A stretch of 64,000 nucleotides of DNA from assembly GCF_019132845.1 (NCBI RefSeq), contig NZ_JAHSPR010000004.1:124001-188000 (forward strand), in the 5' to 3' direction. Shown here in pieces: positions 63,913 to 64,000 of the stretch (its first letter is position 1; every line of letters begins with the position of its first letter). The position numbers and the translations under genes were made by a program. The notes below the pieces were generated by a model. It saw only the letters and a list, made by a program, of their open reading frames with translations, was not told the origin of the DNA and did no database searches. This stretch comes from Advenella alkanexedens (GTDB lineage Bacteria; Pseudomonadota; Gammaproteobacteria; Burkholderiales; Burkholderiaceae_B).

Positions 63913-64000
63913 ATTATCTGCAGCACGGGATGGAAAGGAACCATCCCAAAACCTTCAACTAATCCAGACGCTGTACTATCGTTGCCGTTGCCATACCATG

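Noticed and set aside
63702-63944. Reverse-strand open frame of 80 codons containing WRDSNPRCGYKPHAP
   Set aside because: It is the antisense reading of tRNA-Ser and its terminator, a well-known annotation artefact.

Overview
The window looks like a piece of the main chromosome of a betaproteobacterium of the order Burkholderiales, most likely family Alcaligenaceae (a Bordetella/Advenella-like relative with moderate GC, judged by eye near one half). The evidence is gene content and order: odhA-odhB-lpd followed by zapE, gntR-sdhCDAB-sdhE-gltA divergent from mdh, rluD-pgeF divergent from bamD, a phaC-phaB-phaR polyhydroxybutyrate locus, EarP next to an EF-P with Arg32, and DUF2863 and DUF1178 proteins. 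I see no insertion sequence, prophage, integrase, CRISPR array or other mobile element. Coding density is high and the content is core metabolism and housekeeping.

Layout. 1-1132: partial anion/arsenite-type permease. 1338-1414: initiator tRNA-Met with its own promoter and terminator. 1662-3825: a CobW-type GTPase and a COG3146 acetyltransferase-like gene, head to head with one base between start codons. 3849-6877: phaC-phaB-phaR, without phaA. 7025-9694: rluD-pgeF and divergent bamD. 9892-14518: a DinG/YoaA-type helicase and divergent tex. 14631-25062: a long reverse-strand run zapE-trpS-ddpX-ddpABCDF-Atm1-like exporter, combining D-Ala-D-Ala dipeptide uptake and cleavage with housekeeping genes. 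25192-30823: the 2-oxoglutarate dehydrogenase complex. 31112-33796: malic enzyme and a DoxX protein. 33897-39724: gntR-sdhCDAB-sdhE-gltA. 39928-40917: mdh. 41040-43747: two acyl-CoA dehydrogenase-like proteins and a MaoC-like protein. 44011-45803: three small or uncharacterised genes. 46222-51757: acnB and acnA. 51810-54804: DUF2863, earP, efp. 54896-62238: thioesterase, YajQ, FAD oxidoreductase, DUF1178, CorA, isobutyryl-CoA dehydrogenase-like, mmsB, D-2-hydroxyacid dehydrogenase. 62407-63681: lysC. 63777-63869: tRNA-Ser(GCT).

How it works together. About 26 kb (25.2-51.8 kb) holds citrate synthase, two aconitases, the 2-oxoglutarate dehydrogenase complex, succinate dehydrogenase, malate dehydrogenase and malic enzyme: most of the TCA cycle (isocitrate dehydrogenase, succinyl-CoA synthetase and fumarase are not here). 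The most interesting signal is regulatory. A 12-bp perfect palindrome followed by ATAAG repeats at 7-bp period (consensus TCTTATATAAGAYATAAG) lies between gntR and mdh, covering the likely gntR-sdh-gltA promoter and abutting the mdh promoter. A 17/18-identical copy sits over the -35 region of acnB. This suggests one GntR/UTRA regulator acting on gntR-sdh-gltA, mdh and acnB. Secondary signals are ribosome-binding sites buried in hairpins (corA, the DUF2863 gene), a TrpRS with a YegP-like C-terminal domain, a probable heteromeric acyl-CoA dehydrogenase pair with complementary active-site residues, and several uncharacterised operator-like inverted repeats.

Limits: everything was read by eye. 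Family names rest on motifs and remembered family features, promoters are consensus matches only, and no similarity search, folding calculation or experiment supports them.
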